Shown: positions 35,088 through 42,793 of the stretch, piece after piece
Layout of the letters: each line of letters begins with the position of its first letter
How positions within the stretch are numbered: the first letter of the stretch is position 1
DNA from: Geovibrio thiophilus
GTDB taxonomy: Bacteria; Chrysiogenota; Deferribacteres; Deferribacterales; Geovibrionaceae
Direction: 5' to 3'
DNA: 64,000 bases
Assembly (NCBI RefSeq): GCF_004087915.1
Contig: NZ_CP035108.1
Span: 1,116,001-1,180,000, forward strand
The notes under the pieces: generated by a model
What the model was told of the DNA's origin: nothing
The model's input: only the letters and a program-made list of their open reading frames with translations
The model's database searches: none
Made by a program: the position numbers and the translations under genes

Positions 35088-35178
35088 CAGTTCCTAGGAT
35101 GGAACTGCGCCGTGCGAAGCGAAGTCATGTTTATCACGGCGTGAGCGTGTATGTCAAATTCCCATGGAAGGGAATTTG
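35088..35178 (+). repeat. Hairpin repeat element after uvrC
   Basis: H1 (CAGTTCC-TAGGAT-GGAACTG) at 35088-35107, box 1 at 35109-35124, a weak H2 (one mismatch and one wobble), box 2 GTGAGCGTGTAT, and H3 (AAATTCCC-ATGGAA-GGGAATTT) at 35156-35177. The stems share no sequence with other copies. Bases 35020-35087 hold only fragments of dispersed repeats. Confidence 0.88.
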
Positions 35179-35192
35179 GCATTAATAGTAAA

Positions 35193-35346
35193 GAGGGTGG
35201 CGACCCCGAAAAGCCGGAGCCGCCTTAACCCTCAAGCTGGAAGGAACTTAGCCTGAATCGCCCAATTCAGACTTCGCCGTGAGCCGACAGACTTTTCGTC
35301 AGTGAAGGGGGACTTCCCGAAAAAGCGTTCTGTCAGCTCAGTTTTA
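35193..35346 (+). ncRNA. Candidate structured RNA with intrinsic terminator, overlapping the pyc 3' end
   Basis: Three nested structures are seen on the plus strand. The first is GAGGGT-GGCG with CGCC-TTA-ACCCTC (35193-35233). The second is CTGAAT-CGCCCA-ATTCAG (35253-35270). The third is a long hairpin 35281-35339 with GAGC, GACAGA and CTTTTCG on one side and CGAAAAAG, TCTGTC and GCTC on the other, followed by GTTTTATT. The last arm overlaps the antisense end of pyc. I match it to no known RNA class. The minus strand lacks a T-tract, so a plus-strand product is favoured. Confidence 0.5.
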
Positions 35347-38300
35347 TTATGAGGTCGCCCGCCTCAATCTTATCCCCTTGGTTAAGGAGGACTTCTGCGA
35401 TTTCGCCGCCTGCTGCTGCGGAAATTTTAGTCTCAATCTTCATGGCTTCGGTGATAACGAGGAGATCCCCTTTGCTCACCTTATCGCCTTTTTTAACATT
35501 TATCTTGGTGATTGTTCCGGGCATTGTGGCGCATATATCCTGCGGGTTGCCCAGCTCACCTTTAATATTTGACTTTATAATGTCTGTCAATGTGTTATCT
35601 TTTATTTTAACAGTACGAGGGGTTCCGTTTAACTCAAAGTAAACTTTGCGGCAGCCCTTCTCATCAGGCATACTTTCGCCGAGATACTTAATTATCAGTG
35701 TCTTACCCTGCTCGATCCTCACTTCTATCTCCTCTTCCTTGCGGAGAGGGTAGAAGAATGATTTTGTATCAAACACTGACGGATCTCCGTATTCGGCTGT
35801 AAACTTAACGAAATCCTTGAATACTGCCGGATAAAGAGCATATGCTAGAATTTCTTCATTGTTAAAGTCACGCCCGAACATTTTTTTAAGCTCAGCATGC
35901 GCCGCTTCAAAATCATAGGGAGGAAGGGCATCCCCCGGGCGCTCGGTTATTGCTTTTTCATCCTTCAGCACTGCCTTCTGGAGTCTGTATGGGAAGCCGC
36001 CGTAAGGCTGTCCGAGCATCCCTTTGAAGAAGGATACAACAGAATCCGGATAAGAAAGTGTATCACTCTTATCATATATATCGTCAACGGAAAGATTGTT
36101 TCTTACGAGAAATAGTGCAAAATCCCCCACAACCTTTGAGGAGGGGGTGACCTTGATTATGTCGCCCAGCTCGGAGTTCACCTGCGTGTACATGTTGCGC
36201 ACTTCTTCCCAGCGGTCAATTAAGCCCATTGCCTCCACCTGAACAATAAGGTTGGAATACTGCCCGCCGGGGATCTCATGCTTGTAGACTTCCGCCGTGG
36301 CGGATTTGAGTCCGCTTTCAAAAGGGAAATAATAACGGCGCACACGCTCGAAATAGTCTGATACCTTCTGGCTCCATTCCGCATCAACGGAGGATGCCTT
36401 CTTTGTGAACGCAGTTGCGGCGAGAATGGAGTTCAGGTTCGGCTGGCTGGTCAGCCCGCTCATGGAGCTTATGGCAGCGTCGACTATGTCCGCTCCGCCT
36501 TCAATAGCCATTAGTACAGCCGCCTCGCCGTTTCCGCTGGTGTCGTGTGTGTGGAAATGAACGGGAAGTCCTGTCTCTTCCTTGATTGCTTTCACAAGTG
36601 TTTTGGCAGCATACGGTTTAAGCAGCCCTGCCATGTCCTTTATGCCTATGATGTCGGTTCCCGCTTCGGCGAGTTCTTTGGCGAGTCCGGTATAGTATTT
36701 CAGGGAATATTTTGTTTTAGCGGGATTTTCTATGTCCCCCGTATAACAGATCGCCGCTTCTGCTATGCGTCCGTTCTTTTTGACCTCTTCAATGGCGGGG
36801 ATCATCTGTTCTGTCCAGTTGAAACAGTCGAATATTCTGAAAACGTCAATGCCTGACTCGGATGCCTGCTTGATGAACGCTTTTACCACGTTGTCAGGAT
36901 AGTTGGTGTAGCCAACGGCGTTTGAGGCACGCAGAAGCATCTGGAAAAGGATGTTCGGTATGCGCTCACGAAGCTGGTGCAGCCTGTCCCAAGGGGATTC
37001 CTTGAGGAATCTGTACGCCACATCAAAGGTTGCGCCGCCCCACATCTCAAGGGAGAAGAGCTGGCTGAGGTGTTTGGCGTACGAATCGGAGATTTTCAGC
37101 ATATCGTTGGTGCGCACTCTTGTTGCCAGAAGCGACTGATGGGCATCCCTGAAGGTTGTGTCAGTGAAGAGAGTCTCCTTGGAGTTGCGGATATGATCCA
37201 TAACTCCCTGAACGCCGCAGCGCATGAGAATATCTCTTGTGCCGGAGGGGATTTTCTCTCCGTAGGGAATCACGGGCACGTCAGTTTTCGGGAGGATTCG
37301 TTCAGGCGTGAGTCTGACGCCGGAGGGGTTGTTCACCACATTGTTTGCGAGGAACATAAGCGCTTTCGTCGCCCTGTCTTTGAGTACGGGAAACTGGAAG
37401 AGTTCAGGAGAGTTGTCCACGAATGTAGTGTATATATTGCCCTCAAGGAAATCCTTGTGGTTGATGACTTTTTCAAGAAACGGGATGTTCGTTTTCACTC
37501 CTCTGATTCTGAATTCGCTTAAGGAGCGGCTCATTTTGCTTACGGCTCTATGAAATTGAAGAGAATGGGTGGAAACCTTTACCAGAAGAGAATCATAGTG
37601 CGGGGTGATCTTGGCGTTGGTGAATCCGTTGCCTGCGTCAAGGCGCACACCGAAGCCGGTTGCGATTCTGTACGCCTCAATTTCACCGGTGTCAGGCATG
37701 AAGTTGTTGGCGGGGTCTTCTGTGGTTACACGGCACTGAATAGCGTAGCCTGATTTGGATACCGCTTCCTGAGATTTTATGTCAATATTTTCGCTCGCCA
37801 TCAGCTCGCCTGCGCTGATGAAAATCTGGCTCTGCACTATGTCTATTCCGGTGATGAGCTCCGTTACAGTGTGCTCCACCTGAATGCGGGGATTGACCTC
37901 AAGGAAGTAAAAGTCGTTATTTTTGTCCACAAGGAACTCGACGGTTGCGGCGTTCTTCAGACCTGATGCCTTTCCGATGGCTATGGATGCCTCGTACATT
38001 TTATCAAGGGTTTCCTGAGCGACGTTGATGGAAGGAGCTATCTCTATGAGCTTCTGGTGTCTGCGCTGGACGGAACAGTCACGCTCGAAAAGATGTACTA
38101 CGTTTCCGCCTCTGTCTCCAAGGAGCTGCACTTCTATATGCTTGGGTCTCTCTATGTATTTCTCAATTATTATGTCGCCGTTGCCGAACGCCTTGAGGGC
38201 TTCGCTTTTTGCAGAGTCAAAGTTTTCCGCAAGCTCTTTTTCATCGCGCGCTATGCGGATTCCTCTTCCGCCGCCGCCGGCTATTGCCTTAAGTAGTATC

Positions 38301-38767
38301 GGGTAGTTAATGTCCGCCGCGGTCTTTTTAGCTTCGGCGAGATCCTTTATCACTCCGGCAGAACCTCTGATCACGGGCACACCGCAGGAGACGGCAAGGT
38401 CTTTAGCGCTTTTCTTGTCGCCGAAAATTCTGATTGTTTCGGGCGACGGACCCACGAATATGATCCCCTTCTCCTCACAGGCGGCGGCGAAGTCTGCGTT
38501 TTCGGCAAGAAAACCGTAGCCCGGGTGGATTGCGTCAATGTTTTCACGCACGGCGAGTTCGACTATTTCGTCAATATTGAGGTAAGCAGCAACGGGGTCA
38601 AGCCCTCTTCCGATATGGTAAGCCTCGTCCGCTTTATATCTGTGGAGAGAGTAACGATCTTCGGTTGAGTAAACCGCAACTGTGCGGATTCCCAGTTCTG
38701 TACAGGCACGGAAAGTTCTGATGGCGATTTCGCCCCTGTTTGCGGACATAAGCTTCTTAATGCGCAT
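35333..38767 (-). CDS. pyc: Pyruvate carboxylase, single-chain
   Basis: The 1144-residue protein carries all three parts in one chain: biotin carboxylase (about 1-450, with GGGGRGIRIA and EVNPRIQVEHTVTE), carboxyltransferase (about 525-830, with TTFRDAHQSLLATR and VHFHTHDTSGNG) and a C-terminal biotinyl domain with the biotin lysine in TEAMKIETKIS. It makes oxaloacetate from pyruvate to refill the TCA cycle. The length matches bacterial PYC. It stands alone with its own promoter. Confidence 0.97.
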   Translation of the reverse strand: MRIKKLMSANRGEIAIRTFRACTELGIRTVAVYSTEDRYSLHRYKADEAYHIGRGLDPVAAYLNIDEIVELAVRENIDAIHPGYGFLAENADFAAACEEKGIIFVGPSPETIRIFGDKKSAKDLAVSCGVPVIRGSAGVIKDLAEAKKTAADINYPILLKAIAGGGGRGIRIARDEKELAENFDSAKSEALKAFGNGDIIIEKYIERPKHIEVQLLGDRGGNVVHLFERDCSVQRRHQKLIEIAPSINVAQETLDKMYEASIAIGKASGLKNAATVEFLVDKNNDFYFLEVNPRIQVEHTVTELITGIDIVQSQIFISAGELMASENIDIKSQEAVSKSGYAIQCRVTTEDPANNFMPDTGEIEAYRIATGFGVRLDAGNGFTNAKITPHYDSLLVKVSTHSLQFHRAVSKMSRSLSEFRIRGVKTNIPFLEKVINHKDFLEGNIYTTFVDNSPELFQFPVLKDRATKALMFLANNVVNNPSGVRLTPERILPKTDVPVIPYGEKIPSGTRDILMRCGVQGVMDHIRNSKETLFTDTTFRDAHQSLLATRVRTNDMLKISDSYAKHLSQLFSLEMWGGATFDVAYRFLKESPWDRLHQLRERIPNILFQMLLRASNAVGYTNYPDNVVKAFIKQASESGIDVFRIFDCFNWTEQMIPAIEEVKKNGRIAEAAICYTGDIENPAKTKYSLKYYTGLAKELAEAGTDIIGIKDMAGLLKPYAAKTLVKAIKEETGLPVHFHTHDTSGNGEAAVLMAIEGGADIVDAAISSMSGLTSQPNLNSILAATAFTKKASSVDAEWSQKVSDYFERVRRYYFPFESGLKSATAEVYKHEIPGGQYSNLIVQVEAMGLIDRWEEVRNMYTQVNSELGDIIKVTPSSKVVGDFALFLVRNNLSVDDIYDKSDTLSYPDSVVSFFKGMLGQPYGGFPYRLQKAVLKDEKAITERPGDALPPYDFEAAHAELKKMFGRDFNNEEILAYALYPAVFKDFVKFTAEYGDPSVFDTKSFFYPLRKEEEIEVRIEQGKTLIIKYLGESMPDEKGCRKVYFELNGTPRTVKIKDNTLTDIIKSNIKGELGNPQDICATMPGTITKINVKKGDKVSKGDLLVITEAMKIETKISAAAGGEIAEVLLNQGDKIEAGDLIIKLS

Positions 38768-39154
38768 AACTTATCCTTATTTTTGTTGAAAGTATTCGAT
38801 AATAGAATAATGTATTATTGATGTCAAGCCCTAAGATATAAGGGTGTATGGCATATTTAATTATTTTCTTAATATTGAAACGGTGTATAAATTGGTATGG
38901 ATAATAAAAAATAAAATACATGGGGTAGTTTTCTTATTTTTTAAGGATTACTGCATGTGTTGATAGGTGTAGGCTATAATTAAACAGGGGTATATTATGT
39001 ATAATTACTTAATTATTGACTATGAAAGGATATAGTCGATTGATAAAATTTATTCCGCATGAAACATGGCTTTTGTTTTTTCCGAAAGTTCAACAAAACC
39101 TTTGACACTTACAAATGTCAGAATATGATACGGCTGATTCAGGCGGAGGTTTGG
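38768..39154. other. AT-rich divergent intergenic region between pyc and lolA
   Basis: This region holds the pyc promoter (38799-38827) and, near lolA, an inverted repeat GACTAT/ATAGTC (39018-39023 and 39032-39037) that overlaps a possible -35 TTGACT at 39016. I see no gene or hairpin element in the rest. Confidence 0.6.
38799..38827 (-). promoter_or_regulatory. pyc promoter
   Basis: On the minus strand TTGACA (38827-38822) and TATTAT (38804-38799) are 17 bases apart. The ribosome site AAGGATAAGTT precedes the pyc ATG about 30 bases downstream. Confidence 0.8.
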
Positions 39155-39754
39155 ATGAAGAAAAAAATTATAATGCTTATGACGGCGCTTTTCGTCAGCG
39201 TCAGTGCCTTCGGTGCCACAATAGACGAAATTCTCGCTTCTTTCAGTAAGCTGCAAAGCTATAAGGCCGATTTCAGACAGATTACGGAGATAGAGAACTT
39301 CGGCAAGGATGAGTACGTCGGCAGAATTTACGTTATAAACAAATACCGCGCCCTGTGGGACTACAGCTACCCCTACAGACAGTATTACCTTTTCACATCC
39401 GACAGGGTGGACTATTACGACAGTGAGATACGCCAGCTTGTCCGCCAGAAAAACGCCGAGGGCAACCAGAACGCCATCACAAGACTTATGCTTGATATAG
39501 GCAACATCCGTAACAATTTCCACGTCACACTCAGCGGGGACAATGTGCTTAATCTTGTACCTCTCAGTGATATAGGCGTCAGATATATCAAGGTGGAGAC
39601 CGACGGCAGCCGGATAACGAAGGTTATCAGCGAAGACCCCACAGGCAACAAAACCGAAGTAACTTTCACCAACATCCAGCTTAATGCCGACATAGATAAA
39701 AAGGTATTTGAACCGACAGTTCCGTCAGGCACAGAAGTCTTTGAATACAACTAA
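39155..39754 (+). CDS. lolA: LolA-like outer-membrane lipoprotein carrier
   Basis: The 199-residue periplasmic protein has a signal peptide (about 1-20, ending SAFGA), then the LolA pattern: SYKADFRQITEIENFG, YRALWDYSYPYRQYYLFTSD and EVTFTNIQLNADIDKKVFE. LolA shuttles lipoproteins from the inner to the outer membrane, which implies a diderm cell. The ATG at 39155 follows GGCGGAGGTTTGG; a longer frame upstream would hide the signal peptide. It is monocistronic in appearance. Confidence 0.85.
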   Translation: MKKKIIMLMTALFVSVSAFGATIDEILASFSKLQSYKADFRQITEIENFGKDEYVGRIYVINKYRALWDYSYPYRQYYLFTSDRVDYYDSEIRQLVRQKNAEGNQNAITRLMLDIGNIRNNFHVTLSGDNVLNLVPLSDIGVRYIKVETDGSRITKVISEDPTGNKTEVTFTNIQLNADIDKKVFEPTVPSGTEVFEYN

Positions 39755-39806
39755 GCCGCACATTTCCATGGATGGTAAATTTTGGATTATTAAGAAAAGA
39801 CAATGC

Positions 39807-39878
39807 GCCGTGCGTAGCGAAGGCGGGTTCATCCCGCCGCGAGCGTGTACATAAATCCGGCAGGACGCGCGGATTTAT
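39807..39878 (+). repeat. Hairpin repeat element after lolA
   Basis: Box 1 at 39807-39822 (N is T), H2 (GGCGGG-TTCAT-CCCGCC), box 2 GCGAGCGTGTAC, and H3 at 39851-39878: ATAAATCCG, inner GC/GC, loop AGGAC, bulged G, CGGATTTAT. The inner pair GC/GC replaces AC/GT of other copies while keeping the pairing. No clear H1. Confidence 0.88.
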
Positions 39879-39910
39879 GTTATAAAGTCAGTTCTGAAAA
39901 ATCCTCTCCG

Positions 39911-39938
39911 GCCCTCCTTTGCGAAAGGAGGGCTTTTT
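39911..39938 (+). terminator. Intrinsic terminator downstream of lolA
   Basis: GCCCTCCTTT (39911-39920) and AAAGGAGGGC (39924-39933) form a perfect 10-bp stem with loop GCG, followed by TTTTT. Confidence 0.88.
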
Positions 39939-39956
39939 CTGTTTATCCGCAATAGC

Positions 39957-39992
39957 TTCCCTCTTTTTTTAAGAGGGATTGAGAGGGATTTC
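39957..39992. repeat. CCCTC/GAGGG/GAGGG short repeat
   Basis: A 5-base arm CCCTC is followed by its complement GAGGG and then by a second direct GAGGG before ATTTC. It has the same layout as 52149-52184, where all three blocks are changed to CCCCC/GGGGG/GGGGG. From here to 40117 nothing else is seen except the ribosome site GAGGAGGA. Confidence 0.7.
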
Positions 39993-40117
39993 GCTGAATA
40001 GAGTTAAATTTATCTTTGTATTTGTCATCAGGCAGCGCATGCGACCGTTTTTGTTTTTTCCCTTGACCTTAGTGTTTTTCCGTAAGTAAATTAGCAGAAG
40101 GTGAGGAGGATACGCTC

Positions 40118-41248
40118 ATGCCGGTCAACCGAATTCTGCCCGATGAAGGGCTTGCCGTAAGGCTCATGGACGATCTCGCTATTCTGGCGGAACCGTCATT
40201 CAAAGAGTATAAAACCACAAAATATATAACGGCTTTTCTGGAAAAGATCGGGATTAGTCCTTCCCATATATTTGAAACAGGCTGTTACGGAACACTGGAT
40301 TTCGGCGCGGAGAAAACAGTCGCCTTCAGGGCGGACATAGACGCTCTGCCCGCCAATCCCGAAAAGACCGAATACCGCCACCTCTGCGGTCATCATCACA
40401 ACATGACCGCTCTCCTTCTGCTGCTTGAAGCCGTGCAGAGGAGCGAAGCCAAACCGAAAGTAAATATACGCTACATTTTTCAGCCCGCCGAAGAGATAGT
40501 GAGCGGTGCTAAGTTCATGATAGAAAAAGGCTGCCTTGAAGGTGTGGACTGCATATTCGCCGCCCACGCCGAAAACGAGATCCCCATGGGGAAGTCTGCC
40601 GTCAAATCCGGTCCGTGCATGGCAGGCTCGCACCATATAGCCGTGACCTTCACTGGCAAGGCGACTCACGCCGCAATGCCCCACCTCGGCAATGATGCTG
40701 TCACCGCCGCTGCGGATTACGTGACAAAGGCGCAGATGATTGTCAGCCGCCTGAAGGATCCCACGCTTCCCGGGCTCATTTCCTTCGGGAGCATCCACGG
40801 CGGCAGCGCCGACAATATCATCCCCGAAAAGGTTGAACTGAAGGGTACTTTCCGCTATTTCCATACGGAGGTGAAGGCGGTCATTGAAAAAGGGCTCAAA
40901 TCTCTTGCTGTGAGCATCGAAGAGCTTTACGGTGTGAAGATTGAGCTCGAAATAAAGGACGGCACGCACCCCGTGCTGAATGACCCTTCTCTCGCCGCGT
41001 TCATATGCGATCTTGCGGACGCCGAGAGCCTGCCCCGGGTTCCATACGACAAGCTTACCCTCGGCGGAGAGGATTTCTCTGAGTATGTTAAGCTAGTGAA
41101 AGGGGTTTTTCTCTGGACCGGAGCAAACGAAAAGGGGAACCATCCGCCTCTGCACAGCGGTGATTTTTATGTGCCGATGCCCACAGTAACGGCTTCGGCG
41201 AATATGTGGATTAAGCTTGCTTACGGCATAGACAAGTACTTCGTGTAA
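40118..41248 (+). CDS. M20-family metallopeptidase/amidohydrolase
   Basis: The 376-residue enzyme resembles M20D amidohydrolases that cleave N-acyl amino acids. Metal-binding positions are visible: cysteine and histidine in HLCGHHHN near residue 90, glutamate in FQPAEE near 125, histidine in AAHAENE near 150, and PPLHSGDFYV near the end. The usual CGHDxH is CGHHHN here; the C and H ligands remain but the following D and H are changed. A glycine-rich GTFRYFHTE marks the dimerisation domain. The substrate is unknown. Confidence 0.85.
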   Translation: MPVNRILPDEGLAVRLMDDLAILAEPSFKEYKTTKYITAFLEKIGISPSHIFETGCYGTLDFGAEKTVAFRADIDALPANPEKTEYRHLCGHHHNMTALLLLLEAVQRSEAKPKVNIRYIFQPAEEIVSGAKFMIEKGCLEGVDCIFAAHAENEIPMGKSAVKSGPCMAGSHHIAVTFTGKATHAAMPHLGNDAVTAAADYVTKAQMIVSRLKDPTLPGLISFGSIHGGSADNIIPEKVELKGTFRYFHTEVKAVIEKGLKSLAVSIEELYGVKIELEIKDGTHPVLNDPSLAAFICDLADAESLPRVPYDKLTLGGEDFSEYVKLVKGVFLWTGANEKGNHPPLHSGDFYVPMPTVTASANMWIKLAYGIDKYFV

Positions 41249-41260
41249 AGGAAAAGGATA

Positions 41261-42388
41261 TTGAATTTCCGTCTGGCGTATACTTATCTTGCGCTGAAAT
41301 CCGTGAAAGGGATAAGCGATGAGACGGTTTCAAAGGTTCTGGGCAGGCTCGGTACTCTGGACGGTTTGTTCGATCTCGGACTGACCGAGCTTGCCGAAGC
41401 AGGCTTCAACCAGCGTCAGGCGCAGGCGGTGTTAAGCCGCAATGTGGACAGGCAGTTTGTTGAATCACAGATAAGTCTCGCCCGAAAGCATAATATAGAC
41501 ATCACAACAATAGAGGAGGGCGGCTACCCGCCCATGCTCAGGGAGATACACTCGCCGCCTGCGGTGCTTTTCAGCCGTGGCAGGCTTGAACCTCTCCGCA
41601 TGCCCTGCATAGCCGTTGTGGGGTCAAGAAACGCCTCCCGCTCCTCCATGGCATATACAGAGAAGCTGGCGGAAGACCTTGCGGAAGTCGGCTTTAATGT
41701 AGTCAGCGGATTTGCCGCGGGGATCGATATTCACGCCCACAGGGGCGCACTGAAGAAGGGCTACACCACGGCGGTTCTGGGTAACGGGCTTATGAGCCTG
41801 TATCCTGAAGCAAATGCCCGCTATGCGGACAGGGTATGCGAATCCGGATGTTTTCTGAGCGAATTTCCGCTGGACGAACCTCCTCACGCACGCAATTTTC
41901 CCATACGCAACAGGATAATAAGCGGGGTTTCCCATGGTGTTGTCGTGATTGAGGCTTCCACAAAGAGCGGCTCACTCATAACCGCCAGATACGCTAACGA
42001 GCAGGGCAGGGAGGTGTTCGCAGTACCCGCCTCGCCCGACAGCAGAAACCGCGCCACAAACGACCTCATCAGGAACGGGGCAAGGCTTATAGAGAACTAT
42101 TATGACGTTGTAGAGGAGTTCAGCCGCCTTCTGCCGAGGGGAAAATTCATTGACAAACAAGAAGAGTGTAATATAGTCTTTGACAGTCCTGAAAAGCACA
42201 AAATCTATAACCTCCTTGCAAAAGGTCCCCTGAACAGAGACGAACTTTGCATCACGGCAGCAATGAAAGTCGGTGATATGATGGTAATCCTCAGCGAGCT
42301 GGAGCTTGAAGGGGTTATAATTTGCGACATTGACGGCAAATACAGAATAAACGGAGGCGCAGGTGGAAAAGTTTGTGATTGCACTTAA
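41261..42388 (+). CDS. dprA: DNA processing protein DprA
   Basis: The 375-residue protein has the Rossmann-like core with VVGSRNASRSS, VSGFAAGIDIHAHRGAL and FPIRNRIISGVSHGVVVIEA, typical of DprA, which loads RecA on single-stranded DNA during natural transformation. A SAM/HhH-like N-terminus and a winged-helix C-terminus are present. The start is TTG at 41261 behind AAAGGAAAAGG. It overlaps smg by 26 bases and precedes topA in the common dprA-smg-topA order. Confidence 0.94.
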   Translation: MNFRLAYTYLALKSVKGISDETVSKVLGRLGTLDGLFDLGLTELAEAGFNQRQAQAVLSRNVDRQFVESQISLARKHNIDITTIEEGGYPPMLREIHSPPAVLFSRGRLEPLRMPCIAVVGSRNASRSSMAYTEKLAEDLAEVGFNVVSGFAAGIDIHAHRGALKKGYTTAVLGNGLMSLYPEANARYADRVCESGCFLSEFPLDEPPHARNFPIRNRIISGVSHGVVVIEASTKSGSLITARYANEQGREVFAVPASPDSRNRATNDLIRNGARLIENYYDVVEEFSRLLPRGKFIDKQEECNIVFDSPEKHKIYNLLAKGPLNRDELCITAAMKVGDMMVILSELELEGVIICDIDGKYRINGGAGGKVCDCT

Positions 42389-42779
42389 TCTGGTAATCGA
42401 TTACATCGACTCCTCTGACAAGGTCAGCGAAAAGGATCTTGCCGACTACCTCCAGTCCACAGGCTTTGAGGACAACGAGATAAGACAGGTGCTTGCCGTT
42501 CTCGATATGAACAGCTTCGCCCCTTTTGCGGGCTACAGATACTTCTCCAGAAAAGAGAGAAATATTTTCACGGACGAGTCTATGAACTACCTCCAGAAGC
42601 TCCATATCACAGGAGTTATGGATATGGTTTCTCTGGAAACAGTCATTGAGTCTCTTCTTGATACGGACAACTACCGTATAGGGGTGGAGCAGGTGAAAAA
42701 CCATGTTCTTTTCTGTCTCATGGAGAAAAAATCCCTCTTCGCCGAAAGCGCGGGGGATTATGAGGAATACGATCACTAA
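42363..42779 (+). CDS. smg: Smg/DUF494 family protein
   Basis: The 138-residue protein starts with GTG inside the end of dprA. It has the DUF494 layout: an N-terminal helical part, LADYLQSTGFEDNEIRQVL and the C-terminal VEQVKNHVLFCLMEKK. Function is unknown, but the gene is regularly found between dprA and topA, as here. Confidence 0.85.
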   Translation: MEKFVIALNLVIDYIDSSDKVSEKDLADYLQSTGFEDNEIRQVLAVLDMNSFAPFAGYRYFSRKERNIFTDESMNYLQKLHITGVMDMVSLETVIESLLDTDNYRIGVEQVKNHVLFCLMEKKSLFAESAGDYEEYDH

Positions 42780-42793
42780 GCGGGTGCGGGTGT

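Noticed and set aside
35193-35346. SRP RNA, tmRNA or a known riboswitch
   Set aside because: A GGAAGGAA stretch recalls SRP RNA, but the surrounding asymmetric loop and other signatures are absent.
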